Below are positions 22,236 to 34,444 of a DNA stretch of 64,000 bases, in pieces. The stretch comes from Luscinia megarhynchos (Eukaryota; Chordata; Aves; Passeriformes; Turdidae): the NCBI GenBank assembly GCA_034336665.1, contig CM067592.1, forward strand, positions 38,691,889-38,755,888. Reading direction: 5' to 3'. Each line of letters opens with the position of its first letter. Position 1 is the stretch's first letter. A program made the translations under genes and the position numbers. The notes under the pieces are model-generated. The model searched no databases, was not told where the DNA came from, and saw only the letters and a program-made list of their open reading frames with translations.

Positions 22236-22885
22236 GTTCCTGGTGCCCGGCAGATCCTGGTTTGGCGTGGGCAGGGATCAGTGTCAGTGAGCTGTTACAG
22301 CAGCCACAGCCTGCCCAGCCTCGGCCGGGCCGTGGCTCCCCTCCCCTGGCCGGCTCTGCCGGGCTGTGCAGACTGCAGCCAAGGAGGCTCGGCCTAGAGC
22401 TGATCCCGGCAGATCCCAGTTTATCCCAAGCCAGCACTGGGCAGGGATAAATGTCAGTGAGATGTCACAGCAGCCACAGCCTGCCCAGCCTCAGCCGGGG
22501 TCCATGGCTCCCCTCCCCTGCCCGGGCTGTGCGGGCTGTGCAGGCTGTGCAGGCTATGGCCGAGGAGGCCTGGCCAGGTTTGGAGCTGATCCCAGCAGAT
22601 CCTGGTTTATCCCAAGCCAGCCCCAGGCAGGGGTCAGTGTCAGTGAGATGTCACAGCAGCCACAGCCTGCCCAGCCTCAGCCAGGGCCGTGGCTCCCCTC
22701 CCTGCCCGGGCTGTGCAGGCTGTGGCCGAGGAGGCCTGGCCCAGAGCTGATCCCAGCAGATCCCGGTTTATCCCAAGCCAGCACCAGGCAGGGGTCAGTG
22801 TCAGTGAGATGTCACAGCAGCCACAGCCTGCCCAGCCTCAGCCGGGTCCATGGCTCCCCTCCCTGCCTGGCCACCAGGCCAGGAG
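22236..22885 (-). repeat. Four-copy GC-rich minisatellite inside the LTR
   Basis: The marker GTCAGTGAG recurs at 22283, 22453, 22639 and 22800, giving periods of 170, 186 and 161 bases. Each copy holds CAGCAGCCACAGCCTGCCCAG and a GCAGATCC(T/C)GGTTTATCCCAAG-type segment. Length differences come partly from a nested GGCTGTGCA sub-repeat near 22530-22560. All three frames are open across much of it, which explains the long overlapping frames. Confidence 0.85.
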
Positions 22886-23049
22886 CAGGAAGAACTTCTC
22901 TCTCCAAAGGCCAGAAATTGAAACCACTGATTGGTCGTTTTTGTTGGACATACAGGAAGTTTCCAACAGATCCTCTCAGAAAAATAATTTCTGTAGGTGG
23001 GTTCTTCCCTACTCACCAGATGTCAAACGAGCAAAACCAGTAAAACTTA

Positions 23050-23716
23050 CTATAGGTATTCAGCAAAAGGGTTTTCTTAAGAAAAGACATACGAGATGAC
23101 ATTTGTAATTTCAGAAGAGAAAGTTGCATTTGTTTTCCAAAGTAATTTGGTTAACGCTTTCAGGGGATTTTAATATCAAGTTTAAAAAGAGAATAAAAAA
23201 AGAGAATAAAAATAAATAAAGGTATATTTGATAAAGATAAGCCCAAATAATACCATTGGTCCATGAACAAGCCCAAAACTCACTGACATTGAAAGAAATA
23301 AAAATTATTTCATTTAGTGGTTTTGATTTTGAGGTTTTTGCGTTGGATGTGTGTGATGCACTTTATCCCTCTTATTAAACTGTAAAATAACATAAATTTC
23401 CCCACTATTCACAAGGAAAGTTTGATGGAAACATGTTAATTTTAATGATTTTTTTAGCTGGGAAATATGTTAAATATGAAATATGTGGACAAAAACCCAG
23501 AAAGAGTGAAAAAATGCTAAGATGATTAAATATTGTCTTGGTAGAAGGAGATGGTTGTGTAGTTCTTTTTTTCATCAAGTAAATGTTGTAAATGTAAAAA
23601 TGTTTATTCACTTTATTTTTTTGTTGTTCATAAATGAAATTAAAATATTTGAATTTTATTCTGATATGGAAGAGAAAGATTTGGGAACAGAACAACAATT
23701 AAAATCCCAGATTTCG
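23050..23716. other. AT-rich stretch without recognisable gene
   Basis: Nothing recognised between the LTR and the next CR1. Short frames on both strands are chance. Confidence 0.5.
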
Positions 23717-25345
23717 ATGACTCATAGAATCAATAAGTTTGGAAAAAGCCTTCAAGATCATTCAGTCCAACTTTGGATTGAATACCATCATATCTACTAA
23801 ATCATGGCATTAAATGTGACTCCTAATCAATTTTTTAACACTGCCGTGTAGAGTGACTTCAACACTTCCCTAAGGAGCCTGTTCATTTCTCTTTCAGTGA
23901 AGACTTCTTTCCCAATATCCAACCTGAACCTCCTTTGGTACAGCTTGAGACTGTTTCCCATGTTATCACTGGCTAACTGGGAAGAGAGACTGACTCCCAA
24001 CTTGCCACATCCTTTTTTCTGGTAGTTGTAGAGACCAATAATGTCCCCCATGAGCCTTCTTCCCTTTCTTTGCTAAAACCCTCCAGCTGTCTCAAATGCT
24101 CCTCATAGGACTTAAATTCCAGACCCTTCACTAGATTCATTGCCTTCTCTGGACACCCTCCAGTACCTGAATGGCTTTCTTGTACTTACAAGACTAGAAG
24201 TGCAGCCTCTCCAGTGCTGAATACAAGGGACTATCCCTTCACTGGTCCTGCTGGTCACACTATTTCTGAAACAAGCCAGGATAAAAATGGCCATCTGGAA
24301 ACACTGATGGCTCACATTCAGCTGGCTGCTGACCAGCAGCCCCAGGTCCTTTTCTGCTGGGCAACTTTCCAGCAACACTTCCACAAGCCTGCAGTGTTAG
24401 ATGGGGTTGTTGGGACTGAAGTACATAACCCTGCACTTTATTTTACTGAAACTTACACAACTGGTCTTGACCCATAAACCCAGCCTGTCCAGAATGGTTT
24501 GAAGACACTTCCTATACTCTGGCAGATCAACATTCTCCTCCAGCTTCGTTTCATCCGTGAATTTGCTGAGTGCTGGTGTCATCTGTGAATCTGCTGACTT
24601 GATCTCCTCACTCAAATAATCAATAAAGGTATTAAACAGTATTGGTCCCAGCACTGAGCCCCGAGGAACACGAGTTTGACCAGTCACCAACTGAATGTGA
24701 CTCCACCGCTCTCTGGGCCCAGCCAGAATTTTTCCAGTGAGGAATACACCCATGTAAACCATGGGTTGCCAGCTTTTCCAAAAGAATGCTGTGGAAAGTT
24801 GTGTCAAAAGCTTTACTAAAATCCAAGTAAACAACATCGACAGCCTTTTCCTCATCCACTAGTCAGGTGCATGTCATAAAAGTAGATCAGGTTGGTCCGG
24901 CAGGACCTGCCTTTCATTCAGCTGCACTGACTTGGCCTCACCACCTGGTTGCCCCATATGTGCTGTGTGATGGCACTGAAGATGACCCATCCCATAACGT
25001 CTTTGGCTTTGAGGCCAGAATGACAGGCTAGTAGCTCCCCACATCCTCTTTCTGATTCTTCTTAAAGAGTTCTAGATATCCTGGACTCGTTTGCCCTTCA
25101 GGACCACCTCCCAAAAAACTTTCTCCATCAGTCTCCTAAACAAGTCAAAATTTTCCCTCTGGAAGTCCAAAGTGGTATTTCTGCTGATTCCCCCATTACT
25201 TCTCCAGGATTTAAAACTGTCATTTCATGACTGCTGTGCAAAATATAGCCTCTGGCCACTACATCACCCACTAGTGCTTCTCTGTTGGCAAACAAAATGC
25301 CCAATGGGGCACCTTCTCTAGATGGCTCTCTTACCAGACAAGGAG
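23717..25345 (-). mobile_element. CR1 LINE, longest copy in the window (3' end plus reverse transcriptase)
   Basis: The minus-strand element has its 3' end at 23717 (CATAGAATCAATAAGTTTGG on the plus strand) and runs at least to 25345. The reverse transcriptase region is readable in two overlapping minus frames (24397-24859). It has V-Y-L-D-F-S-K-A-F-D-T, then R-G-S-V-L-G-P-I-L-F-N and F-T-D-E-T-K-L, the last being a changed form of the catalytic F-A-D-D-T-K-L box, so the second catalytic aspartate appears replaced. Upstream (24870-25345) it continues into the CR1 region encoding the zinc-knuckle/endonuclease-RT linker with many stops. Inactive by frameshifts and the altered catalytic box. Confidence 0.88.
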
Positions 25346-25439
25346 ATAGCTGTTAGCAAAACAGACTCCTCTTGGGAAAAACAAATCTTAAATTATAGCA
25401 AATTAAAATAAATAATTACTCATTTACCTGATGGGAAAC

Positions 25440-26050
25440 AGAGAGAAAAACCTTAAAACAATCCCTTCGTCTCCCCTTTTCTCAAGCTGGTCATTAATCC
25501 TGCCCTCCAAAACATCATTGCCCTCACCAAGTGGTTCAGGGGGAAGTAGTGAGTGGGATTTAAAGTCAGTACACTGTAGTTTCTTTCTGCCTCTCCTTTC
25601 TCCTTAAACATCCTCTGTTCCCCTCTAGATTGTGCAATTATCTCAGAAATAATTAACTGCCACCTGGTTACAGACAAGTCTTCCATGGGTTGCAATATGG
25701 AGAACTTCTCCAGCATGATGTTCTTCCCCTTCCTGCTTTGACTTTGGTATTCCCTTTGGTCTCTCTCACTCTGTTCTTTCTATATCTGGCAGTTTTTAAC
25801 CTTTTTGCACATATTTTTGGAAGGGCACCACATCTAACTGATGGGCTTAGTTGTGTCCTTGTTGGGTTTACTGGAACCAACTGGAACCAGCCGTGGCTAG
25901 AATGGGACAGACCATGACGTCTTTCCACAGAGGCCTCACTGCAGCACCCACAATGACAGCATCTTGCCAATATGCTGTCAAGAAAGGAAAAATTACCTTG
26001 TCTTCTAGAGAGAAAATGACTGCAAAGCTGTTTCCTTCTCATGATAAACT
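25440..26050 (-). repeat. Unclassified segment, possibly 5' part of the retroelement
   Basis: It follows the CR1 copy directly and has two overlapping minus frames (25453-25716, 25668-26042) rich in Arg, Lys and Ser. It may be CR1 5' UTR/ORF1 or another retroelement. I cannot assign it from motifs. The frames are not called as genes. Confidence 0.3.
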
Positions 26051-26079
26051 AATTTATCTAGGAATTATAAGATATTCTT

Positions 26080-28235
26080 GAACTTACAGTAATTTGATTA
26101 ATACATATTATAAGTATTTCATAATATTAAAAATGATAAAGTAAAAATCTTTGACAGTGGTTATATTTGGGGTTTCTCTTGAAGTGGTCTGTTTCAAGAA
26201 GGAGGCTGGACAGAGGTATTCTTCAGGTACCTTTCCACTCTCCATTTTTAGTGAGAACCAGGAGTTTTAATGTCTCATGTATTATTCAGAATCAGTTGGC
26301 TTGTAAATTACCTTAAGGAAACTTGTCAAATTTAGTCACAACCAAGGGACATGATTCAAATAATGTAGAATACATACAAATACACAACTGCCTATATTCA
26401 TGTTTAGTAGCATCATTATGCATTTAGGATTTTACTGTGTTATGTGCACCAAGCATTTTACCATTGTGAACATGGCTCTCATGTAATGACTTTGAGGCAA
26501 GCTGCATTCTAAGCATCTGCTGGGAGTATAGGCATAAGCAATTGCATTAGTTGCCGTAGTAAATAATTCAAATGATATAATTGTGGAAGAACATTGAGAT
26601 CAGTAATTTTTTTCATCCCACATCATCCGCTGAAAGAAAGATTTTCTTGTATTTCCAGGCTGCTGTAATGTCAGTGCATCATGACTCCCAGAGACTGGTG
26701 TGCTGCTCATTTCCTCTTCCAATAGTTTTAAAAGATGAGCAATTTAATGTCCCTCAGAAATAATGGTGATTTTTTTTGGTTTTGTTTTCTTTTTTTTTGT
26801 TTGTTTGTTTTTGGGTGGATTTTGTTTGTTTTTTGTTTTTAATTAAGCTTATATCAGAGTTTCACAAGCTGGTACAAAGGTGACTTATGCAATACTTCTT
26901 CATATTTGCATGGTGTGCTGATGGTGTACACATAATAAATTATGTTAAAAGAGGCTGAAACAGTTCAGTTCACTCATAATGTCACTTTTCCACAAAAGCA
27001 GTTGATGCTGCAAAAATGTCATATGATCATTACAACAGGCAAAGACAAGCATGAAAGTTTATTTTGATTATATCTTAGCTGTGTGAAAATATTGGAATAT
27101 CATGACTGATTATTGAAATGTTGGTTCAGACTTCGTTCACAAGTCAACTTTACTTGGCTGTTGATTTTATACAGTTTGAAATTCATATGCAACAGTGGTA
27201 CAATTTTTTACCAGATAGAGGCATTTGAGAAAATTGTGGTATATTTAAATATGTACAAGTATAATTTGCTTCATCTCAACTGTTTTGAGACTTGTGTGAT
27301 CCTTTGAATTGTGAACAGATGATGTGTCTATCACAAGACATTTTTACTTTTCACATTTGGTGAGTGAAATATTTAGGTCAAAATATCCTATTATGTGTGA
27401 AGTATCAGTTTTCCCAACATCAGTTCTCATAAGCCTATGACATACTGTTCAAGCAGGGTTGGTGACTTTTCTAGAAAGAGAGTAAGATCAGAAAACAGTC
27501 ACTGTGAATAGCATGGCACAGCTGTTTTTATAGGAAAGAGCAACTGCAATAACTGAGATTGGCTGAGAGAGGAACTTGAGCATACATAAGCTAGAAAAAC
27601 TAGTATGGATTTTGTAGAACCCACATTGTAATTGATTACAGTGAATAATTAGGCGTTGTACTTAAAATAGTTTCCTGAGGTGAAGGGATCAAGAGCCATT
27701 TTAAATGCTAGTATATAAAAAATGAAATTAATTCTTATGGTGATAAAATATTTCTGTCTCCCCACAACACTCGCATCAATTTTACGGTAGTTTCATCATG
27801 TAACATTATATGCAGTAAGTAGCATAAAAGAGTTGCAAAAAGCAGTTTTAAATTAAGTTCACGGATAATTTAGAAGGAACATTATATTCTCCTCCTGTCC
27901 TTAATGGCACTCTCAACTGCACTGATGAAACACAGTCATTGATGGTAAAGCAAAATTATTAGGAAGTAAATCCCTGATTGAGAATTTTAGCTCCATAAAT
28001 GAGTTGCATATGTACTTAACCTGGGAACTCCCAGGGTATTTTAAAGAATATTTCCAGTTAAATCTCTCTTGAGGAACAGTAAGTAGAATGGTACTACATT
28101 TTCTTTAGATTTGATGGGACTATTATTTTTCCTTTGACCTGTATATGCTGTGAAGATGTTATTGGTAGATGTGTAGAATGTTGACTGGAGTCCTATAAGT
28201 GCAACTTTACAGTTGTCACACACTTTTGAGAAGGG
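26080..28235. other. AT-rich stretch without recognisable gene
   Basis: It contains a T/G-rich low-complexity tract at about 26768-26845 and short chance frames. No transposon or exon recognised. Confidence 0.5.
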
Positions 28236-28237
28236 CC

Positions 28238-28320
28238 ACCTGCTCTTGTTGACATGGCTTTGTGCAAGGAGATTGGACCAGATAATCCCAAAACATTCCT
28301 TCAACTTTAGCTATTCTATG
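28238..28320 (+). mobile_element. CR1 LINE 3' tail fragment
   Basis: Plus-strand sequence GAGATTGGACCAGATAATCC, then CATTCCTTCAAC and CTATTCTATGAC, matches the end of CR1 including one copy of its ATTCTATG tail unit. The pentanucleotide array starts directly after it. Confidence 0.65.
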
Positions 28321-28323
28321 ACT

Positions 28324-28923
28324 GGGATAGGATGGGATAGGATGGGATAGGATAGGATGGGATGGGATAGGATAGGATAGGATAGGATAGGATAGGATAG
28401 GATAGGATAGGATAGGATAGGATAGGATAGGATAGGATAGGATAGGATAGGATAGGATAGGATAGGATAGGATAGGATAGGATAGGATAGGATAGGATAG
28501 GATAGGATAGGATAGGATAGGATAGGATAGGATAGGATAGGATAGGATAGGATAGGATAGGATAGGATAGGATAGGATAGGATAGGATAGGATAGGATAG
28601 GATAGGATAGGATAGGATAGGATAGGATAGGATAGGATAGGATAGGATAGGATAGGATAGGATAGGATAGGATAGGATAGGATAGGATAGGATAGGATAG
28701 GATAGGATAGGATAGGATAGGATAGGATAGGATAGGATAGGATAGGATAGGATAGGATAGGATAGGATAGGATAGGATAGGATAGGATAGGATAGGATAG
28801 GATAGGATAGGATAGGATAGGATAGGATAGGATAGGATAGGATAGGATAGGATAGGATAGGATAGGATAGGATAGGATAGGATAGGATAGGATAGGATAG
28901 GATAGGATAGGATAGGATAGGAG
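28324..28923. repeat. (TAGGA)n microsatellite, about 120 copies
   Basis: About 600 bases of an almost perfect GATAG pentamer. The first 45 bases contain GATGG variants, the remainder is uniform. It starts directly after a CR1 tail. Confidence 0.97.
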
Positions 28924-28965
28924 AATAGAATAGAATAGAATAGAATAGAATAGAATAGAATAGAA
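28924..28965. repeat. (TAGAA)n microsatellite, about 8 copies
   Basis: The array switches cleanly from GATAG to AATAG units, a one-base change of the repeat unit. Confidence 0.95.
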
Positions 28966-29655
28966 ATTATCTTAAGTGTCGTGATAGCACTTTGATTTCC
29001 TCATGTTAAGGTAAGCAGTGAAATTAATGCCAAATCTTTATAGTCATCATACTGCACATTCTATGTTCAACTTGAAAACTCCATAAATACACTGACATTT
29101 GTATTTACTCCATAAATTTTACACATATATACATATAAAATCTACAAGTGGTTCAGTATTAAACATTCATTGTGACAAAAAACCTAAACATGGAGAAAAA
29201 TTAATTCTGTGGTATTTTTAGCAGAGACATATATATATATGAATATTACAGTATCTTGACTTAGCTTTCTTTTCTTTTTCTAAAGAATCTGGACTCCTTC
29301 CAGAAATGTATCTAGTTGGTGTTCAGCTCACGATGCTTCAGAATATGGAATTCCTTTTTAAAAATTGTCTTCCTATTCAGATAACTTAGGATCAAATACC
29401 TGTTATGATCTATCTTTTCCTTATAGGACAAGTGTGCTTTTGCTTATGCGTGTTTTCTGTTTGTCAAAAACTAGAGAAGCCAGATTAGTTCAACAGTTTT
29501 AGAATACAATCATACTTTATTCATTCTTTTCAATAATAAAATATAATCTATTTAAACACATTTATAATGTGCTTATATTTTTTAAATATCTTAATAGCTA
29601 CTTTCTTTTAGAGTTATTCCCTATTACTCTAAAAGACACTGATTTCCTCACTTTC

Positions 29656-29712
29656 CTGATATATTCCTGATATATTCCTGATATATTCCTGATATATTCC
29701 TGATGTATTCTG
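29656..29712. repeat. Short minisatellite, 12-bp unit, about 4.7 copies
   Basis: Four identical copies of CTGATATATTCC and a partial variant with GATGTATTC. Confidence 0.9.
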
Positions 29713-30917
29713 GATATAAAATTTCAATTGCCATGTGATGACCTCAGAAAACCAAAACAACAATCCTTTTAAAATTTTTACAGGTCAGAAGCTCTTCTGT
29801 ACGCCAAGGTATGAACATTTAATACCTTGTAGAAATGTGTAATTTCTGTTGATTTTTTACATGGAAATTCGCAAGAAATTTAATAGCAGGTGTTTTTTTA
29901 ATGTAATACTACTCTATAGTATTCTATTTTGGCATTTTAAAGGATATTTCAAATTATTTTTTTTTAGTTCTGGAAAATTCATCAAATAGATTTTTATTAA
30001 ATTCTTATTCAACTATGACCAACGGTATCAATAATATGCAACCTCTTAAAATCTAGGTTGGTATGAAGTGTGTTAGGCCTTTACCTTCTATAGACCAAAA
30101 AGGCTAAAGAAGCTATCGTAAATTACTGTTTGGAATTGTTCCAAAAGAACTCTGAACAGTTCAGGCTATTAATTACAAAACAACTAACACATTACTATGA
30201 AGTAAAAATGAGGAGGATGGCTGCCAGAGAGACTGGCTTCCTCAAGAGATGGATGTATTTCAAAATTCGACAGAAGTAAAGTCTACAATAGATGTGTTTT
30301 GATCTCCAAGACAGTTACCTGAGCGTTAATTTCCTCTGTCATGGCAATGGCAGTTTAAAGGCTTAAAACTTTGTCGTCACCTGAGAATCCCGTTTCCATG
30401 AAGTATGTCTTGAGGTATAGCAATCCCCAATTTTAATGATGTTTCTTAATGTTTCTTTCCTTTCAAATAATGGAATGACTAGGATGGAATTTTTAATGAA
30501 TAGTTATAGAAATTTAACTATTGCTATCTGTCTTAAGATGATCGTATTTTTCCATACATACTTATTTTCACTTTACCTAAATATGTCTATTATTGTCACT
30601 TTTAAAAATTTGCAGAAGTTCTACAAGGCAATTTTTTCTACCCATTACTAAAATTTTGTTCTCCTGTTTACCTTTCAAGTACCTATTACTCCTATTTTTA
30701 CCAAGGATGGCAAAAATCAGTATATGTTAAAAAAAAAGAGGGGGTATTAAGATTTCCAGTTATTATTGCCAAGGTTCAGGACATACACTTCAAAAAAATC
30801 AACGAACCCACACTAATATGCTTCCATGGATGAGTATCAAGTCAAAAACTTATTTGAAAAAATTTCTATTTGGTAGTTGCTAGAGATTATATGGTTTGTT
30901 TATTTAAATTTCATAAT

Positions 30918-30919
<2 letters not shown>

Positions 30920-30949
<30 letters not shown>
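30920..30949. repeat. (TA)n microsatellite
   Basis: About 15 TA units without interruption. Confidence 0.95.
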
Positions 30950-30951
<2 letters not shown>

Positions 30952-32493
30952 CAGAACTTTAAAAATAAGTCATATACCCTAATGCTGAGCTTCCATGAGA
31001 TTGAATGATGCAAAAAATCTATATATCCTTAGAAATAAAGAATTTTGGGTCCCTCATAGGAAAAATAAATTCCTTGAGCATTTCTCAATTTATATTTATA
31101 AAATCAGAGGTGATGAAGATTATCCTCCCTTCTAATGTAGTATTTCAAGCCTTGTAATTATTGTAAGAAATCTATAGTTCTTACAAAATTGTAATCTTTT
31201 TACAGACATCCACTTTGTGTAGAAATATATCCATATGGTCACATAAATATTTCTTAAAAGTTAATGGACATTTAACAGTTGTGTAAAATAATATTGTATC
31301 ATTTGTGATGAGCTTACATGATTTATGTACTTTAAGAGAACTCTATATTGCACCAAAGAACAAATACCATACTTTTGTGCTTCAATGCTAAAAAGAATGT
31401 ATCTTTCAGAGTTTTGTATAAAAGGTGCAATCTATTAAAGTTCAGTATTAAGAGAATGTAACATAATTATTATTGTTTCAAATCAAATGACGAAACATAC
31501 TAAGGCAACATAAGGAAAACATTGTTTTCCTAAAGTATTTAGTGTATTTTTAACTTAATAATACATGTCATGATATTCTGTTTCTTTGAGCTTCAAACAA
31601 GGGCATAATCATCAGTAAAAAATATAAATATTTAAGAAAGACTAATGATATTTTATGTTGTGTTCAATGTACTTTTAAGCATTGTAATAAAGTTTTATTT
31701 TGTAAAAGAATTTTCAGTCAATTTACAATTACGGTATAAGAGGTAGAGTTTTCCATAAGGTGTCTAAAACTCTAATAAAAAATAAATTTTAATTGGTTAG
31801 GCAAAAATATTCTTCTGTCCAAATAGTATATACTACCTTAATTAAACTTTTTTTTTCTTCTAAGGTATTTAACAAAATTGTGCAAACCTAAACTCTTGAT
31901 AATGGTCTTTCCAACATTCAATCTATATTAAAATAAAATTGTAATGTTATCTTTTTCTGACTGCATTTTTTACTTCAAGAGATTCAAAATAAAAAATGCA
32001 AATATTCCTAGTAAATTATATTTACCCCAAAAGTATCATTTCTTCAGTTAATATAAGTAGAAACTGAGTCATAGAATAATGAAGTTAGTGATGAACACTC
32101 ATTAATTATTTGTATTTTATTAGGAACTTATTAGAAATTTAGTGATGATATTGCTATTAAGAGTCAGCTTCTGTTTAGGATGTGCAAGTAGAGCATAAAG
32201 GGACAATATGACAATATGTTGTAGAACATTAAGTATCTTTATATAGGCATCTGTGTAGAAATATTTCAGTACTGACTATATCCCTCTAGGGCAAATTTCA
32301 AGCTCTGTTTCAGATATTTTTCTTGTTTAAGGATATTTTAAAACTGAAACCTTAACAATATTTAAGTAAAATCTGTAATTCCATTTTCTCCCATGCTGAA
32401 AAGAAAATGCTGCCTGAACTCCATATTTTGATGTAAACTGTCAGTTGCCTGAATTTAATGATTGCAGGGTACTGTTACAATATACAGCTGAAG

Positions 32494-33980
32494 TCATATC
32501 ATTGCTTCAGTGGGAACAGAGAATACTTTTATGAACATATTGTGCTCCAATGAATTTTTGGGAAAGAAAGTATGATCAATTTTGCCCAGCTTCATGTACA
32601 AGTGACACAGTAAATCTCTCACACACACACAGGCTGGGAATAAGAAAATCACAAACCCCCTATTTTGGTTGATGTAGCCATTTAAAGTCATTTTCAGCAC
32701 ACTGTTTATAGATACACCTTACCCTTTTTCTTTCTTTTTTTCTTAAACATATTTTATTGAGAAAATGCTATATCGCAGCTTTGAAAAAACAATTTATTCA
32801 AAAGCAGAGCATATCAATAACAAGATAGAGTATTATCAGCTCAAATGGCACGTGAACTTGTAGGTCTGTAAGTAGATTCTGTGTAAAGTATAGCACAAGA
32901 AATAGTATTCCAAGCACAAGAAATAGTATTCCAATCTGCCTCATTCAATTCCTAAATCAGATATGAGGAGATCCATTATATGCTGTGCACTACAAAATTC
33001 AAAATGAATACACCTTTCTGAAACTGCTGCAGTTATATGGCCAGAAGTGATACCATTGTAGGGCTTCATCCTGCTATCATTTGCATATATACTATTTTTT
33101 GCAGTGGAGTTTCCTGAGAGCACGATAGAGCACAAATTTGAGCACTATCTCCTTGCAATTTCATATGCTTTTTTATAATGAATACTGAATATATTCCACT
33201 GTTGCATGCATACCGTTGAAAACAGGTAAAGACAAAAGCACAAAAAAAAGTTGCAAATAGCAAGTCCTTGTGACTCTGAATGTTGATTTGAATTAATCAA
33301 ATCATATTCTGATCTGATATTTTTCCTTTAGAGCTTCCTGTTATGGAAACCACGTGATGGAAGTAGTAAATAGTAAAAATATATCTCTACAGCCATACAT
33401 GAAGCTTTAGAGCTCCAGGTTATTTCTTTTGTTTGGTTTTGCTTTTTGTGTTTTTTTGTTTTTTTTTTTCCTGGGATAGAGGTATCAAAAGAAAGTAACT
33501 CCTGGATAGATATGAAAGAAAAAAATTCTCCTTCAAATTACAAGGGAGCAGGTGCTGTTTATCCCTGTCTTTTGAGAGACTTCTCAGTCAGTACTCCATA
33601 AATCACCCCTATGTGTAGGTGCTCTTTCAGTATTGTCCTCTGTTCCGACCTAGTGAACAAAAGGATGGAGCCTAACTTATTTTGTTTTGGTTTTGTTTGG
33701 TTCAAGGGAAAGGTTTAAAAACTATTTTGAACGTTGCTGTCTTCAGAGCTCCTGGTGCCAGACACATTCCTATCAGGTCTGTCAAAAAAGTATTTGTAAG
33801 TATCAGTGTATATCGATATCTGGATGCAAGACTAAGAATGTCAAGGAATTACTAAGAGTAATTACCTCTCTGGAATATCTTTGGTAATAACTAGACTCAT
33901 GACAAATATTGGTGTAAAATGCCTGACCTAATGCAGTCTTAGTGAAACTTATTAGATAGTGTTTGTTCAGGGATATTTTT
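32494..33980. other. AT-rich stretch; weak minus-strand exon-like segments only
   Basis: Two minus-strand segments (32494-32633 behind an excellent TTCTTATTCCCAG acceptor, and 33014-33113) are open and protein-like but lack good matching donors. They are recorded as a low-interest finding, not as genes. Confidence 0.4.
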
Positions 33981-33983
33981 GCA

Positions 33984-34039
33984 TTTGGGTTTGGTTTGGT
34001 TTGGTTTGGTTTGGTTTGGTTTGGTTGGTTTGGTTTTGG
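33984..34039. repeat. (TTTGG)n microsatellite
   Basis: About ten TTTGG units with one shortened unit. It creates short glycine/phenylalanine/tryptophan or asparagine/proline frames on either strand that are not genes. Confidence 0.95.
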
Positions 34040-34356
34040 GAGTTCTTTTGTTTGTTTTGCTTTTGCTTTGGTTTTAAGTAGGTACAAATTTTTAATTTTT
34101 TTTTTTTCCATACAGAATGCACTAAAGATTCTCTGGATCCAAACACTCTCCTAAATAATGATACTAGTGTCTCCACTAGCCTGAAGGACACCAGAGAAAT
34201 ATTTCAGGTTTTATAAATATCAGACTCCAAGTACAGGACATCTAGTTTACAGATTTATGTCCCAGCAAGACGTACATGATGTAATGGGCAACACAAATGG
34301 TGATATCATTACACAATAACATAAGATATCATACACATCTGTCAGAGATTTCTTAC

Positions 34357-34440
34357 CTGCTGACTTCAATTGCTGTTCTCTCCAGTGCCACTTCTGTTGT
34401 CACTCTGTTCAGCCCTTGAATTTTGCCATATTTCGGAGAA
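34357..34440 (-). other. Exon-like segment, minus strand, weak
   Basis: It ends in an excellent donor CAG|GTAAGAAAT and is open in one frame (…G-L-N-R-V-T-T-E-V-A-L-E-R-T-A-I-E-V-S). The acceptor is poor and a stop lies a little upstream, so an exon is only possible, not supported. Confidence 0.15.
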
Positions 34441-34444
34441 AATA

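Larger units (their letters stand above)
21140..23044 (-). mobile_element. Long ERVL-like LTR with internal minisatellite, minus strand
   Basis: On the minus strand the element ends AAACCCACCACA at 21140 and begins near 23044 (T-T-T-A-C-T-G-G-T-T-T-T-G-C; the usual first TG seems mutated). A minus-strand CCAAT box at 22934-22930 near the 5' end and an AATAAA signal at 21264-21259 near the 3' end give the orientation. Flanks are ATTTA (21135-21139) and ACTTA (23045-23049), matching at four of five, so the left boundary is firm and the right one provisional. At about 1.9 kb it is long for an LTR, partly because of four tandem copies of a ~170-bp GC-rich unit. Frames of up to 225 codons across it are products of this repeat. 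Confidence 0.6.
28970..32490. other. Very AT-rich stretch without recognisable gene
   Basis: It contains a 12-bp minisatellite and a (TA)n tract, listed separately. No retroelement or convincing exon seen. Confidence 0.5.

Noticed and set aside
21878..23099. Overlapping plus-strand frames of 99-225 codons and a minus frame of 116
   Set aside because: They span the GC-rich LTR minisatellite, are open on both strands and in several frames, and carry only the repeat-derived Ser-Gln-Pro-Gln-type peptide.
28324..28965. Regularly spaced repeats considered as a CRISPR array
   Set aside because: Pure pentamer microsatellite with no spacers, in a vertebrate genome.
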